Of a stretch of DNA of 64,000 bases, positions 26,033 through 35,169 are shown piece by piece (position 1 is the first letter of the stretch; every line of letters starts with the position of its first letter). The DNA is taken from contig JBFJPL010000002.1 in NCBI GenBank assembly GCA_041617155.1, forward strand, positions 1-64,000, given 5' to 3'. Both the position numbers and the translations under genes were made by a program. This stretch comes from CAMYKD01 sp041617155 (lineage in GTDB: Bacteria; Pseudomonadota; Alphaproteobacteria; Kiloniellales; JAKSDN01). The notes beneath the pieces were generated by a model, which was not told where the DNA came from, made no database searches, and was given only the letters and a program-made list of their open reading frames with translations.

Positions 26033-27100
26033 ATGAAGATCACGAGAGCAGGCTCCGTGGCCATCGCCATGGGGCTCGGTTTGGGCTTCTCCGGGGCCGC
26101 GCTGGCAGAGTGCGGCCCGGACAACTGGCGCGGCTGCGAGGGCAAGGCTTGGGTCGTCGGCAAGAAGATGGAAACGCCGATCGGCGAGCGCTGGTGGCCG
26201 CACCCGATCTGGGGCGAGGGCGACGAGGCCGGCTCGACCAACTGGTACACCAAGCCGGAGGTCGTTCTGCGCGCCACCGCCGAGGCCGACAAGGGAAAGA
26301 CCTACAAGCTCGGCCGGCCCTATGACGCGGACATGCCGCTGTTCGGCGCGCGCAAGTTCTCGCTGCGCATCCCGGGCACGCCGACCGGCGGTCCCTACGG
26401 CGGCAACAAGGTCATCTGGCACGACGAGTTCCTGGCCACCGAGGTCGGCCAGGTCGGTACCCAGTTCGACGGCCTCGGCCACATCGGCGTCCAGGTCGGC
26501 GCGGCCGGCGACAAGGCCCAGATGCGCTATTACAACGGCTTTACCGAGGCCGAGGTCGGCAGCGCCTACGGCCTGCAGAAGATCGGCACCGAAAAGCTCC
26601 ATCCGATCATCGCCCGCGGAATCCTGGTCGATGTCGCCAGCGCCAAGGGCGTGGACATGCTCGACGCCGGCTATGTCATCACCAAGGCCGATGTGGACGC
26701 CGCCCTGGCCAAGCAGGGTCTGGCCGGCTACGCCTTCAAGGAGGGCGACGGCGTGTTCTTCCACACCGGCTGGGGCAAGCTGTGGAAGAAGGACAACGCC
26801 AAGTTCAACAGCGGCGCGCCGGGCATCGGCATGGAGGTCGCCAAGTGGCTGAGCGACGAGGTCAAGGTCGGCGTGGTCGGGGCCGACACCTGGCCGACCG
26901 AGGCGGTGCCGAATCCCGATCCGGCCTGCGCCTTCTGCGTCCACCAGCACTTGATCACCCGGCACGGCATCGTCAACCAGGAGAACATGTACCTGGACGA
27001 GCTGGTCGCCGACGGCGTCTACACCTTCATGTACGTCTACAGCCCGGCGCCGATCACCGGCGCCACCGGCTCCATGGGCGCACCGGTCGCGATCGACTGA
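26033..27100 (+). CDS. Secreted cyclase-family (kynurenine-formamidase-like) protein
   Basis: A 355-aa exported protein. Residues 1-26 are a Sec signal (MKITRAGS, hydrophobic core, ALA-E cleavage). The mature part is a metal-dependent cyclase-fold hydrolase. The canonical metal motif HxGTHxDxxxH is altered: here Q140-V-G-T-Q144-F-D146-G-L-G-H150, so the first two His are Gln, as in a divergent branch of the family. GADTWPTE and the C-terminal ENMYLDELVADG are typical of this branch. ATG 26033 has GGGAGG 9 nt upstream. It is monocistronic and divergent from the ABM operon. The hydrolysed substrate is unknown. Confidence 0.88.
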   Translation: MKITRAGSVAIAMGLGLGFSGAALAECGPDNWRGCEGKAWVVGKKMETPIGERWWPHPIWGEGDEAGSTNWYTKPEVVLRATAEADKGKTYKLGRPYDADMPLFGARKFSLRIPGTPTGGPYGGNKVIWHDEFLATEVGQVGTQFDGLGHIGVQVGAAGDKAQMRYYNGFTEAEVGSAYGLQKIGTEKLHPIIARGILVDVASAKGVDMLDAGYVITKADVDAALAKQGLAGYAFKEGDGVFFHTGWGKLWKKDNAKFNSGAPGIGMEVAKWLSDEVKVGVVGADTWPTEAVPNPDPACAFCVHQHLITRHGIVNQENMYLDELVADGVYTFMYVYSPAPITGATGSMGAPVAID

Positions 27101-27124
27101 GCGGCGGCCGAAAGCGAGAACTGG

Positions 27125-27150
27125 CGGGCGGTCCTTCAGGCCGCCCGTTT
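27125..27150. terminator. Bidirectional terminator hairpin
   Basis: CGGGCGG (27125-27131) pairs with CCGCCCG (27141-27147), followed by TTT, between the convergent cyclase and decarboxylase genes. The short T-run makes it a reasonable rho-independent terminator for the cyclase gene. Confidence 0.6.
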
Positions 27151-28478
27151 CAGTCTGGCCGGGACAGCGCCGTCAGCAGGTCGGACAGATGCCGTGTCCC
27201 GGTGCCCCGGTTGAGCAATACGGCGCGCAGCACATACTCGCCTTGCCAGTGGGATACGCTGAGCCAGGCCTTGCCCGCCGCCGTGAGACGATCCTGCAGG
27301 CTCAGCATACGGCCACCCTCAGGGTCGGGCCGGCCGAAGCGAAAGACCTGGAGATTGAGGTCCGGGACGTGGAGCGCCGCGGCCCGATCGTGTGCGCCCA
27401 GCATGTCGTGGAACCGGCGGGCCAGATCGATCGAATCGTCGATTATGTCCGCCAGGCTGTCGCGGCCGAGCACCTGGAGCACGGCCCAGAGAGTCACCGC
27501 GTCGGCCCGGCGCGAGCCCTGCAGGCCCCACTTGCCGCGATGATCCCGGCCGCCGGCGGAGTACGGCATCTCAACCCCGAGACGCTGGTCGAAATCTTTC
27601 ATGTTGGGAAACAGTGTCAGGGCACAAAGTCTTGGCACATAGAGCCATTTCTGCGGGCCGAGGGCGACTGAATCGGCGGTTTCCAGGCCGTCCAGGAAGC
27701 GGCGGTTGGCTTTGCTGTAGGCCAGCGCGCCGCCGTAGACGGCATCGATGTGATACCAGGCCCCGTAACGCCGGCACTCGGCGCCGATGGCCGCAAGATC
27801 GTCGACCGCGCCGGTGACGGTGCCGCCCAGCACCGCGACCACGATCTTGGCCGGATGACGGCTTCCGGCCAGCGCCTTTTCCAGGGCTTCGAGCTGCATG
27901 CGGCCGGCGCCATCGACCGGCAGCTTCAGGAGGTTGCCGGGATCGAGCCCCAAGATCGCCGCGGCCTTGCTCAGCGAGGCGTGGGCGCCCTCCGGCACGA
28001 CCAGTAAGGCCGCGCCACGCCCGCCGGTCCCGCGGTAGCCGCCCAGGGCGGCGAACAGCGCCGTCAGGTTGGCCAGCGAGCCGCCGCTGCAGAAGATGCC
28101 TTGGGTCTCGCCCGGCAGGCCGAGGCGCTCGGCGAACTCGGCGATCAGCAGCTCCTCGATCCGGCTGGCGAAGGGCGAGAGCTCGCGGAACAGCAGGTTG
28201 TTGTTGAGCGCCGCCACGACCGCCTCGGTCAGCGCAGCAGCCGGGTGCGGGGCCGTGTCCATATGGCCGATCATCCAGGGCGAGGCGAGCTTGGCACCGC
28301 CTTCGACGATCCGGTCCCAGAGGCCGGGCAGGGCATCCCAGCCGAGGCCTTGGTCGGGGATAGCCGATGCCTCGGGCACCCGCTGCGGCATCGGCTGTTC
28401 GGCGCCATAGATCCGGCGCAGTCGTTCGACCAAGGCCTCGGCAAGGACGGTCTGCGGCGGCGGAATCTCGAAGCTCAT
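27150..28478 (-). CDS. PLP-dependent group II decarboxylase
   Basis: A 442-aa fold-type I decarboxylase of the aromatic-amino-acid/glutamate/diaminobutyrate decarboxylase family. H166 (EGAHASLSKAA) stacks on the cofactor, D245 (HIDAVYGG) binds the pyridine nitrogen and K277 (QKWLYVP) forms the Schiff base. The usual D-x-H-K reads G-P-Q-K here, so the residue before the lysine is unusual. N-terminal SPWMIGHMDTAPHP fits the substrate-binding segment. The substrate is probably an aromatic or basic amino acid, but cannot be chosen. AGGTGAAGG precedes ATG. It stands alone, divergent from the PhyH gene. Confidence 0.9.
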   Translation of the reverse strand: MSFEIPPPQTVLAEALVERLRRIYGAEQPMPQRVPEASAIPDQGLGWDALPGLWDRIVEGGAKLASPWMIGHMDTAPHPAAALTEAVVAALNNNLLFRELSPFASRIEELLIAEFAERLGLPGETQGIFCSGGSLANLTALFAALGGYRGTGGRGAALLVVPEGAHASLSKAAAILGLDPGNLLKLPVDGAGRMQLEALEKALAGSRHPAKIVVAVLGGTVTGAVDDLAAIGAECRRYGAWYHIDAVYGGALAYSKANRRFLDGLETADSVALGPQKWLYVPRLCALTLFPNMKDFDQRLGVEMPYSAGGRDHRGKWGLQGSRRADAVTLWAVLQVLGRDSLADIIDDSIDLARRFHDMLGAHDRAAALHVPDLNLQVFRFGRPDPEGGRMLSLQDRLTAAGKAWLSVSHWQGEYVLRAVLLNRGTGTRHLSDLLTALSRPD

Positions 28479-28592
28479 CCTTCACCTGTCTCCACGGCCT
28501 TGACCGAAAACGCCACGGTCCCGGCGCTCCTGTGATAGTGGAACCCCGGCTTCGGCGCTATGGTTTTCCGGCTTCGCGATGCGGAAGTGAAG

Positions 28593-29486
28593 ATGCTGAA
28601 CGATCGTGACCTGGCGTTCTATCGCCGCGAGGGCTACCTGCTGGTGCCCGAGGTCTTTGTGGCGGCGGAGATCGCGGAACGGCGCCGTGTGACCGACCGC
28701 TTGGTGAGCGACGCGCGCCGGATTGCCGTGAGCGACGCGGTCTACGACCTGGCGCCCGGCGATGGTTCGGGCCGGTCCTTGGTCCGCCGGATCAAGGACC
28801 CGAAGTCCCGGGATCCGATCTTTGCCCGGGCCGCGCGAAACGACCGGTTGTTCGACATCGTCGCGGCGCTGGTCGGCCCGGCCGTCCGCTTCGACCACGG
28901 CAAGCTCAACTTCAAGCCGCCGGGCGGGCAGGCGTCGGTCGGATGGCATCAGGAGCGGGCCTGCTACCCGCACACCAACGACGACATGTTGGCGGTCGGC
29001 ATCATGCTGGCGGACTGCGCGCCGGAAAACGGTCCGCTCATGGTCTTGTCCGGCTCCCACCAGGGGCCGGCCTACGACCACCATCAAGACGGGGTGTTCG
29101 TCGGCGCCCTCGATCCCGATGATCCGGGTGCGAAGGCCGGCCGGGCCGTCGCGCTCACCGGCAAGGCGGGCGACTGCACGTTTCATCACGTACGAACGGC
29201 CCACGGCTCGACCGACAACAGGGGCAACAGCGTGCGGCCGCTGCTGCTGTTCAGCTATGCCGCGGTCGACGCCTGGCCGCTGGTCGGGCCGGTCGATCTG
29301 GCGGCGTTCGACCGGCGGATCCTGCGCGGCCAGCCGACACTGGCCCCGCGTCAGCAGGCCGTGCCGGTGCGCATCCCGCTGCCTAGGGTCGCCGGGGCGG
29401 ATTCGTTTTACGAGGATCAGGCCGCGGTGCGGGGCAAGTCCTTCGGCCGCGATGCCGTGGCTGCGAGGCTCCTAGCAGGGGCTTGA
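28593..29486 (+). CDS. Phytanoyl-CoA dioxygenase (PhyH) family protein
   Basis: A 297-aa Fe(II)/2-oxoglutarate oxygenase with a double-stranded beta-helix. The iron triad appears as H119-Q-E121 and H204 (RTAHGS), with R215 to bind 2-oxoglutarate. The family norm is HxD; HxE is rarer but functional in some oxygenases such as clavaminate synthase. It probably hydroxylates a small molecule or lipid. The start is ATG 28593 (GGAAGTGA upstream); ATG 28560 in frame is possible. The class II aldolase gene follows with overlapping or adjacent ends, so they are probably cotranscribed. Confidence 0.87.
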   Translation: MLNDRDLAFYRREGYLLVPEVFVAAEIAERRRVTDRLVSDARRIAVSDAVYDLAPGDGSGRSLVRRIKDPKSRDPIFARAARNDRLFDIVAALVGPAVRFDHGKLNFKPPGGQASVGWHQERACYPHTNDDMLAVGIMLADCAPENGPLMVLSGSHQGPAYDHHQDGVFVGALDPDDPGAKAGRAVALTGKAGDCTFHHVRTAHGSTDNRGNSVRPLLLFSYAAVDAWPLVGPVDLAAFDRRILRGQPTLAPRQQAVPVRIPLPRVAGADSFYEDQAAVRGKSFGRDAVAARLLAGA

Positions 29487-29503
29487 GAAACAGGAGCGAC
29501 AAG

Positions 29504-30247
29504 GTGACACGGCTCAAAACCGAGGCGGACGACGAACCCGAACGCCGGACCCGTATCGATCTCGCGGCCTGCTACCGCCTGACCGCGCACTTCGGCTACG
29601 ACGACATCATCTGGAACCACATCTCGGCGCGCATTCCCGGCGAGGACGAGGCCTTTCTGATCAACCCCCTGGGCCTGCGCTACGATGAAATCTGCGCGTC
29701 CAACCTAGTCAAGGTCGACCTCGACGGCCGGGTGCTGGATGGCGCGGCCGAGACCAACGTGACCGGCTTTGTCATCCACAGCGCAATCCACCGCAAACGG
29801 CCGGACATCCAGTGCGTCATGCACAGCCATACCCCGGGCGGCTTGGCGGTCTCGGCGCTGGCCGAGGGCTTGATGCCGATGGTGCAGGACGCCTACATGT
29901 TCGTCGACAACATCCGCTATCACGACTACGAGGGGCTTTCCACGGATCCGGCCGAGCGCGAACGTCTGGCCGAGAACCTGGGTAACGGTTCGGCCATGAT
30001 CCTGCGCAACCACGGTCTGCTGACCGCCGGCCGCAGCATCGCCGAGGCGTTCATGACCATGCACTATCTGGAGCGCGCCTGCCGGGTGCAGATGTCGGTG
30101 CTCGCGAGCGGCCGGAAGATCCACCTGCCGCCGAAGCAAGTCGTGGCCAAGGCCGCCGAGCAATACCGGAGCTTCTGGCCAGGCAGCTACGAGTGGCCGG
30201 CCCTGATCCGCCTGATGGACAAGGTCGATCCGTCGTATCGCGACTGA
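29504..30247 (+). CDS. Class II aldolase/adducin family protein
   Basis: A 247-aa zinc enzyme of the fuculose-phosphate aldolase/RhaD/adducin fold. The zinc-binding signature HSHTPGG (about 109-115) and the third His within LRNHGLLTAG are present. The N-terminal region has LTAHFGYDD and NHISARIPG. GTG 29504 has AGGAG at good distance; an earlier TTG at 29483 would overlap the previous stop. Family members split sugar phosphates or decarboxylate keto acids; many proteobacterial members of this length are uncharacterised. It follows the PhyH gene by 17 nt, but no shared pathway is evident. Confidence 0.89.
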   Translation: MTRLKTEADDEPERRTRIDLAACYRLTAHFGYDDIIWNHISARIPGEDEAFLINPLGLRYDEICASNLVKVDLDGRVLDGAAETNVTGFVIHSAIHRKRPDIQCVMHSHTPGGLAVSALAEGLMPMVQDAYMFVDNIRYHDYEGLSTDPAERERLAENLGNGSAMILRNHGLLTAGRSIAEAFMTMHYLERACRVQMSVLASGRKIHLPPKQVVAKAAEQYRSFWPGSYEWPALIRLMDKVDPSYRD

Positions 30248-30349
30248 CCGGTGCCGCGGGCCATGCCCGCCACAGGCTTGCACGCACCACTCCCTCCCTG
30301 GCGGCGGCCGGGCTCCGATACAGGATATCCATGGTGGCGTTGGCCGGCG

Positions 30350-31300
30350 CTAGTCGCCCTGCAGGATCGACTTCATATAGCCGATCGTCTTGGTGAGTCC
30401 GGCGTCGAGATCGACCGAGGGACGCCAGTCCAGCACTTCGCTGGCCCGTGAAATATCGGGCTGGCGCTGCTGCGGATCGTCCTCCGGCCGTGGTTCGAAG
30501 ACGATCTTTGAGCGCGTGCCGGTCAACGCGATCACCGTCTCGGCCAGGTGGCGGATCGTGAACTCCGTCGGATTGCCCAGGTTGATCGGACCGGTCACCG
30601 TGTCGGGCGCGTCCATCAGGCGGAGCAGCGCCTCGACCATGTCGTCGACGTAGCAGAACGAGCGGGTTTGCGTGCCGTCGCCCTGGACGGTGATCGGCGC
30701 GCTGTTCAGCGCCTGGACGATGAAACTGGAGATCACCCGGCCGTCGTGGGGCAGCATGCGCGGCCCGTAGGTGTTGAAGATTCGGGCCACGCGGATGTTC
30801 AGGCCGTGCTGGCGATGGTAGTCGAAGAACAGTGTTTCGGCGCACCGCTTACCCTCGTCGTAGCAGGCACGCGGGCCGATCGGGTTGACGTTACCCCAGT
30901 AAGCCTCGGTCTGGGGGTGCACCGCTGGATCGCCATAGACCTCACTGGTCGAGGCTTGCAGGATCTTGGCTTTCAGGCGCTTGGCCAACCCGAGCATGTT
31001 GATCGCGCCGTGGACCGAGGTCTTGGTGGTCTGCACCGGATCGTGACGGTAGTGGATCGGCGAGGCCGGGCAGGCCAAGTTGTAGATCTCGTCGACCTCG
31101 ATGTAGAGCGGGAAGGTGACGTCATGGCGCAGCGCCTCGAAGCGCGGGTGGTCGAGCAGATGGGCGATGTTGTCCTTCGCGCCGGTGAAATAGTTGTCGG
31201 CCGAGATCACCTCGTGGCCGCGCGCGAGCAGACGGTCGCACAGATGGGAACCCAGGAAGCCGGCGCCGCCGGTCACCAGCACCCGTTTTCGCGGGCCCAT
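30350..31300 (-). CDS. UDP-glucuronate decarboxylase-like NAD-dependent epimerase
   Basis: A 316-aa extended SDR. GGAGFLGSH (10-18) binds NAD; the active site is the UXS-type ACYDEGKR, followed by the nucleotide-sugar segments RIFNTYGPRM, DGRVISSF and QTRSFCYVDD. These closely resemble UDP-xylose synthase, which oxidises and decarboxylates UDP-glucuronate to UDP-xylose; dTDP-glucose dehydratases and epimerases lack the YDEGKR form. ATG 31300 is one base after the stop of the OGT-like gene, so the two are translationally coupled. It probably makes the donor used by that enzyme or by surface glycosylation; this is inference. Confidence 0.88.
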   Translation of the reverse strand: MGPRKRVLVTGGAGFLGSHLCDRLLARGHEVISADNYFTGAKDNIAHLLDHPRFEALRHDVTFPLYIEVDEIYNLACPASPIHYRHDPVQTTKTSVHGAINMLGLAKRLKAKILQASTSEVYGDPAVHPQTEAYWGNVNPIGPRACYDEGKRCAETLFFDYHRQHGLNIRVARIFNTYGPRMLPHDGRVISSFIVQALNSAPITVQGDGTQTRSFCYVDDMVEALLRLMDAPDTVTGPINLGNPTEFTIRHLAETVIALTGTRSKIVFEPRPEDDPQQRQPDISRASEVLDWRPSVDLDAGLTKTIGYMKSILQGD

Positions 31301-31301
31301 G

Positions 31302-33617
31302 CTAAGCGCCTTCCCCGCGCCGCGGCAGGCCGCCGACACGGATCGGCGCCGGCGGTGCGCCGGCCGCCGCCCGCTCCCACATCGCCCGGTAGGCCCGCTC
31401 CAGGTGGCGGGCCGTGCGCGCGGTGTCGAACAAGGGCGTGGTCAGGCGCTTGGCCGCGAGGTCGGCCCTAAGCGCGCCCAGCCTTTCCGGATCGCGCGCC
31501 AGCGCGGCGGCAAGGTTCTGGTAGCCCTGAATGTCGGCCGCGACCAGCTGCGGCAGGTCGATCGCCCGCAGCAGGCTTTCGGACACGCGCGAGGCGAAAT
31601 GCCGTCCTTTCACGGTGACCACCGGCAGGCCGGCGAACAGGCAGTCGCTCGTCGTCGTGTGTCCGTTGTAGATGCGCGTGTCGAGGCCCAGGTCGGCGAG
31701 CGCCAGCCGCGCCAGATGATCGGCCTTGGCCATGAATCCGGCGAAGACCAGGCGGTCGGGATCGACACCCTGCCGCGCCGCCGCCTCGCGCAGCCGGACC
31801 TTGAAGCCCTCGTGCTTCGACAGCAGCCACAGCACCGAGCCTGGGACGCGCTTCAGCAACTGCATCCAGCACTCGAACATCACCGGCTCGATCTTGTAGC
31901 TGTTGACCAGCGACGCGAAGACGACGCCGTCGCGCGGCAGGCCGTGCGCCGCTCGTCCGCCCGCATCGGCCGCGATTTCCTGCCAGCGGTCGTTGACCTG
32001 ATAGCTGTCCGGCAAGATCACTGGAGCCTCGCTGTAATACGCTACCTCGCTTTCCGGGGTCAGCACCGCGTCGGTCAGGATGTAGTCGATGAAGCGCGCG
32101 CCGGTCGTACCGGGGAAGCCGAGCCAGGTCGCCTGCAGCGGCGCCGGCCGCAGCGCGCAGATCTCGAGCCGGCTGCTCTTGGTGTGGCCGGACAGCTCGA
32201 CCAGGATATCGACCGCTTCGGCGCGGATCGCGGCGGCGGCCTCGGCGTGCCCCAGCGCGGCGACATCGACGAAGCGGTCGCAGGTCTCGACGATGTGTCG
32301 GCGGTAGACGCTGCCGTCGTTGGGCCCGTAGGAAAACGCTAGCACGTCGAAGTCGCGGCGGTCGTGCTGCGAGAACAGGCTGCGCACGAGATGGCCGACC
32401 GCGTGGTCGCGGAAATCGTAGGACAGGTAGCCGATCCGCAGGCGTTCCTTCGGTTTTGCGCTGGCTCCCGGTGCGTCCGCGCCAGCCATCTTGGCTTCGA
32501 TCATTCGCGCCCAGGCGGCGGCGACCTCGAGGTTGCGCCGGGAGTCGGGCGTGCGGCTGATGCTGACAAAGGCCGGTTCGGCGGGCGTGTTGGTCTGGGC
32601 GAAGGCGAGGCGGTCGAGCGCGGCGGATTGCGCCGCGGCCTCGGCCCAGCGGCCGCTTCGTTGCAGCAGGAACCACAGACCGCCCGCGGTACAGGGGTCG
32701 TCGGGCGCAATTTCAAGGGCGCGCTTGAAACCGTCGATGGCTCGGTCGAAGTCATCGTCGGCGTCGTGCAGGCCGGCCAGGGCGACCAGCGCCTCTCGGT
32801 TGTCCGGCTCGAGGGCCAGCGCGCTCTCCAGGCAGGCCCTGGCCTCGGTGCGCTGCTTGCGGATGGTGTGGGCGTGGGCCAGGACGACGTGGGCGGCGGC
32901 GGTCCCGGCGTCGAGCGCCAGCGCCCGGCGTGCCGCGGCAATGCAGTCGTCGACCGCGCCGCGCAGCAGATGCGCGGCTGCCAGATTGGCCCAGGCGAGG
33001 GCTTGATCCGGGGCCAGTCGTGTCGCCTCGCGCAGCACCGGCATCGCCTCGCCGGCGCGGCCGGTCACGAGTAGCAGCGCGCCCAGGTTGATGTGCGCCG
33101 GGGCGAGGTGCGGCAGCGCGTCGATCAGACGGCGGTAGCCGGCCTCGGCGTCCTCGGTCCGGCCCGCCAAGCGCAGGGCATTGGCGCGGCCGAACCCGAT
33201 CTCGGCCGCTTCGGTCGACCCCGCGGGCGCCACCGCGAGCGCCACCGCGAGCGCCCGGTCGTAGGCGGAAAGCGCGCCGGCGAGATCGCCGGTCCCGGCC
33301 AGGATGGCGGCCTCGAGGCTGAGGATCGCCGGGGTGTCGGGCGCCGCGCGATCAGCCTCCGCGATCAGCTCGAGAGCCTGACCAAGTGCGCCGCTTCCCC
33401 GGGCGCAGACCGCCGCCAGGTAAAGCGCGTCGGGATGGCGCGGGCGATCGGCCAGTGCTTGCCGGCAGAGGACAAGGGCGGATTTGAAATCGCCGTTCTG
33501 GTGCCGCGCCCTAGCGGCGTCCATCAAGCCGTCGAAGCGCCCGCCGTCGGTCGCGATGGCCGTTGCGGCGTCGCTCGGGCGCTGCGCGGGCGCGCGTCGA
33601 TCCTGTCGGCTGACCAT
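31302..33617 (-). CDS. TPR/O-GlcNAc transferase-like glycosyltransferase (GT41)
   Basis: A 771-aa soluble protein. Residues ~30-350 are about nine tetratricopeptide repeats; ~395-760 form the SPINDLY/OGT catalytic region. Motifs visible are LRIGYLSYDFRDHAVGHL, LSGHTKSSRLEI, PLQATWLGFPGTTG, VNSYKIEP (with the UDP-binding Lys) and the hallmark LDTRIYNGHTTTSDCLF and GRHFASRVSESLL. All fit GT41, which transfers a sugar from a UDP donor to Ser/Thr of proteins. The start at ATG 33617 precedes the first TPR. It is coupled with the UXS-like gene, which raises the possibility that the donor is UDP-xylose or a related pentose. Targets are unknown. Confidence 0.9.
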   Translation of the reverse strand: MVSRQDRRAPAQRPSDAATAIATDGGRFDGLMDAARARHQNGDFKSALVLCRQALADRPRHPDALYLAAVCARGSGALGQALELIAEADRAAPDTPAILSLEAAILAGTGDLAGALSAYDRALAVALAVAPAGSTEAAEIGFGRANALRLAGRTEDAEAGYRRLIDALPHLAPAHINLGALLLVTGRAGEAMPVLREATRLAPDQALAWANLAAAHLLRGAVDDCIAAARRALALDAGTAAAHVVLAHAHTIRKQRTEARACLESALALEPDNREALVALAGLHDADDDFDRAIDGFKRALEIAPDDPCTAGGLWFLLQRSGRWAEAAAQSAALDRLAFAQTNTPAEPAFVSISRTPDSRRNLEVAAAWARMIEAKMAGADAPGASAKPKERLRIGYLSYDFRDHAVGHLVRSLFSQHDRRDFDVLAFSYGPNDGSVYRRHIVETCDRFVDVAALGHAEAAAAIRAEAVDILVELSGHTKSSRLEICALRPAPLQATWLGFPGTTGARFIDYILTDAVLTPESEVAYYSEAPVILPDSYQVNDRWQEIAADAGGRAAHGLPRDGVVFASLVNSYKIEPVMFECWMQLLKRVPGSVLWLLSKHEGFKVRLREAAARQGVDPDRLVFAGFMAKADHLARLALADLGLDTRIYNGHTTTSDCLFAGLPVVTVKGRHFASRVSESLLRAIDLPQLVAADIQGYQNLAAALARDPERLGALRADLAAKRLTTPLFDTARTARHLERAYRAMWERAAAGAPPAPIRVGGLPRRGEGA

Positions 33618-33676
33618 CGATCGGAGTGTTTCGCAGATATCCCCGGGGTGCAACCGGATTTCGCCGCTGCTCTGCC

Positions 33677-35095
33677 TCAGCCCTTCCACAGGCCTTCGCG
33701 CACCAGCTCGTCCGCGGCGGCTGCCATGCTCTGGCGCAGGATATCGACCGTGGTGTCGACCTGCGCGCGGGTCATGATCAGCGGTGGCGAAAGCACGTTC
33801 ATATGGCCGACCGGACGCACGATCAAGCCGCGTTCCTGGGCCTGGCGGGCGATCCGGTTGCCGATCTTGATCGCCGGGTCGAAGGTCTTCTTCGTTGCCT
33901 TGTCGGCGACGTTCTCGATGCACATCATGAAATGACTGCCGCGCACCTCGCCGACCAGCGGCAGGTCGGCCAGGGCCGCGAGCTGCTGCTCGAAGTAGGG
34001 GCCGATTTCGCGCACATGGCCGCAGATGTCCTCGCGCTCCATGATCTCGATGTTCTTGAGCCCGGCGGCACAGGCGACCGGGTGGCCCGAATAGGTAAAG
34101 CCGTGGGTGAAGAGGGCATTTTCCGCCTGCGGCACCGATATCACTTCGTAGATCCGGTCGGACAGAATGGTCGCCGAAAGCGGCAGGTATCCGGAGGTGA
34201 TGCCTTTGGCACTGGTGATCATGTCGGGGACGATGTCGAACACCGGCTCGGAAGCGAAGTAATAGCCCAGGCGGCCGAAGCCGGTCACCACCTCGTCGGA
34301 GATATAGAATACGTCGTACTTGCGGCAGACCTCGAGCATGCGACGGTGATAGCCGGGCGGCGCGACGATCACCCCGCCGGCGCCCATGATCGGCTCGGCG
34401 AAGAAACAGGCGACGTTGTCCGGACCGATCTCCTCGATCTTGGCCTCGAATTCCTCGATCAAGTGGTCGCAGAAGGCGTCCAGGTTCATGCCCTCCGGCC
34501 GGCGGTAGCAGTTGGGCGCCGATACGTGATGGATCATGTCCTCGATCACGTCGAAACCGATGCGGTCGAACATCACGCCAGTGATCGAGGCGGTCAGATA
34601 GGTGCTGCCGTGATAGGCGTCGATGCGCGAGATGACCTGCTTCTTGGTCGGCTTGCCCAGGCGGTTGAAGTAGTACTGGGCGAGCCGCACCGCGGTATCG
34701 TTGGCCATCGAGCCGCCGGTGCCATAGAACACGCGGTTGAGCGGGCCGGGCGCGAGTTCCGCCAGCTTGGCGGCGAGCTCGGCCGCCGGCGGCGTGCTCA
34801 GGTGCGTGAAGGTTGAGTAGTAGGGAATCCGCCTGACCTGGTCGGCGATCGCCTCGGCCATCTCGTTACGGCCATAGCCGATATTGACGCACCACAGCCC
34901 GCCGATGCCGTCGATGAACCGCCGGCCGTCGGCGTCGTAGACGTAGATCCCTTCCGACTCGGCCATGATGTCGGAGCCTTGCTCCTTGAACACGGCGAAA
35001 TCGGTCCAGGGATGGACGTAGTGGTCCCGGTCCTTCTGCCACAGGTCCTGGCTGTCGTAGGCGGTGAAGTTGCTGGCCATCGCGCGAGCATCCAT
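33677..35095 (-). CDS. Class III (omega) aminotransferase
   Basis: A 472-aa PLP enzyme that moves amino groups from omega-amino acids or amines to pyruvate or 2-oxoglutarate. D267 (YISDEVVTGFGR) binds the pyridine ring and K297 (SAKGITSGYLP) is the Schiff-base lysine. Residues 123-133 (FYGTGGSMAND) replace the usual SGSEA segment and resemble the putrescine/taurine-pyruvate branch. Start ATG 35095 or 35080 (MASNF) are both plausible. It is 59 nt before the OGT-like gene; whether it belongs to the same transcript and to sugar amination or to amine catabolism is open. Confidence 0.9.
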   Translation of the reverse strand: MDARAMASNFTAYDSQDLWQKDRDHYVHPWTDFAVFKEQGSDIMAESEGIYVYDADGRRFIDGIGGLWCVNIGYGRNEMAEAIADQVRRIPYYSTFTHLSTPPAAELAAKLAELAPGPLNRVFYGTGGSMANDTAVRLAQYYFNRLGKPTKKQVISRIDAYHGSTYLTASITGVMFDRIGFDVIEDMIHHVSAPNCYRRPEGMNLDAFCDHLIEEFEAKIEEIGPDNVACFFAEPIMGAGGVIVAPPGYHRRMLEVCRKYDVFYISDEVVTGFGRLGYYFASEPVFDIVPDMITSAKGITSGYLPLSATILSDRIYEVISVPQAENALFTHGFTYSGHPVACAAGLKNIEIMEREDICGHVREIGPYFEQQLAALADLPLVGEVRGSHFMMCIENVADKATKKTFDPAIKIGNRIARQAQERGLIVRPVGHMNVLSPPLIMTRAQVDTTVDILRQSMAAAADELVREGLWKG

Positions 35096-35169
35096 TCAGG
35101 TATCGGACGGCTATCTTGACGACCGGAGCCGCCGACGGGAAGTCATGAAATCGAAGGGTGGTGCAGTCG

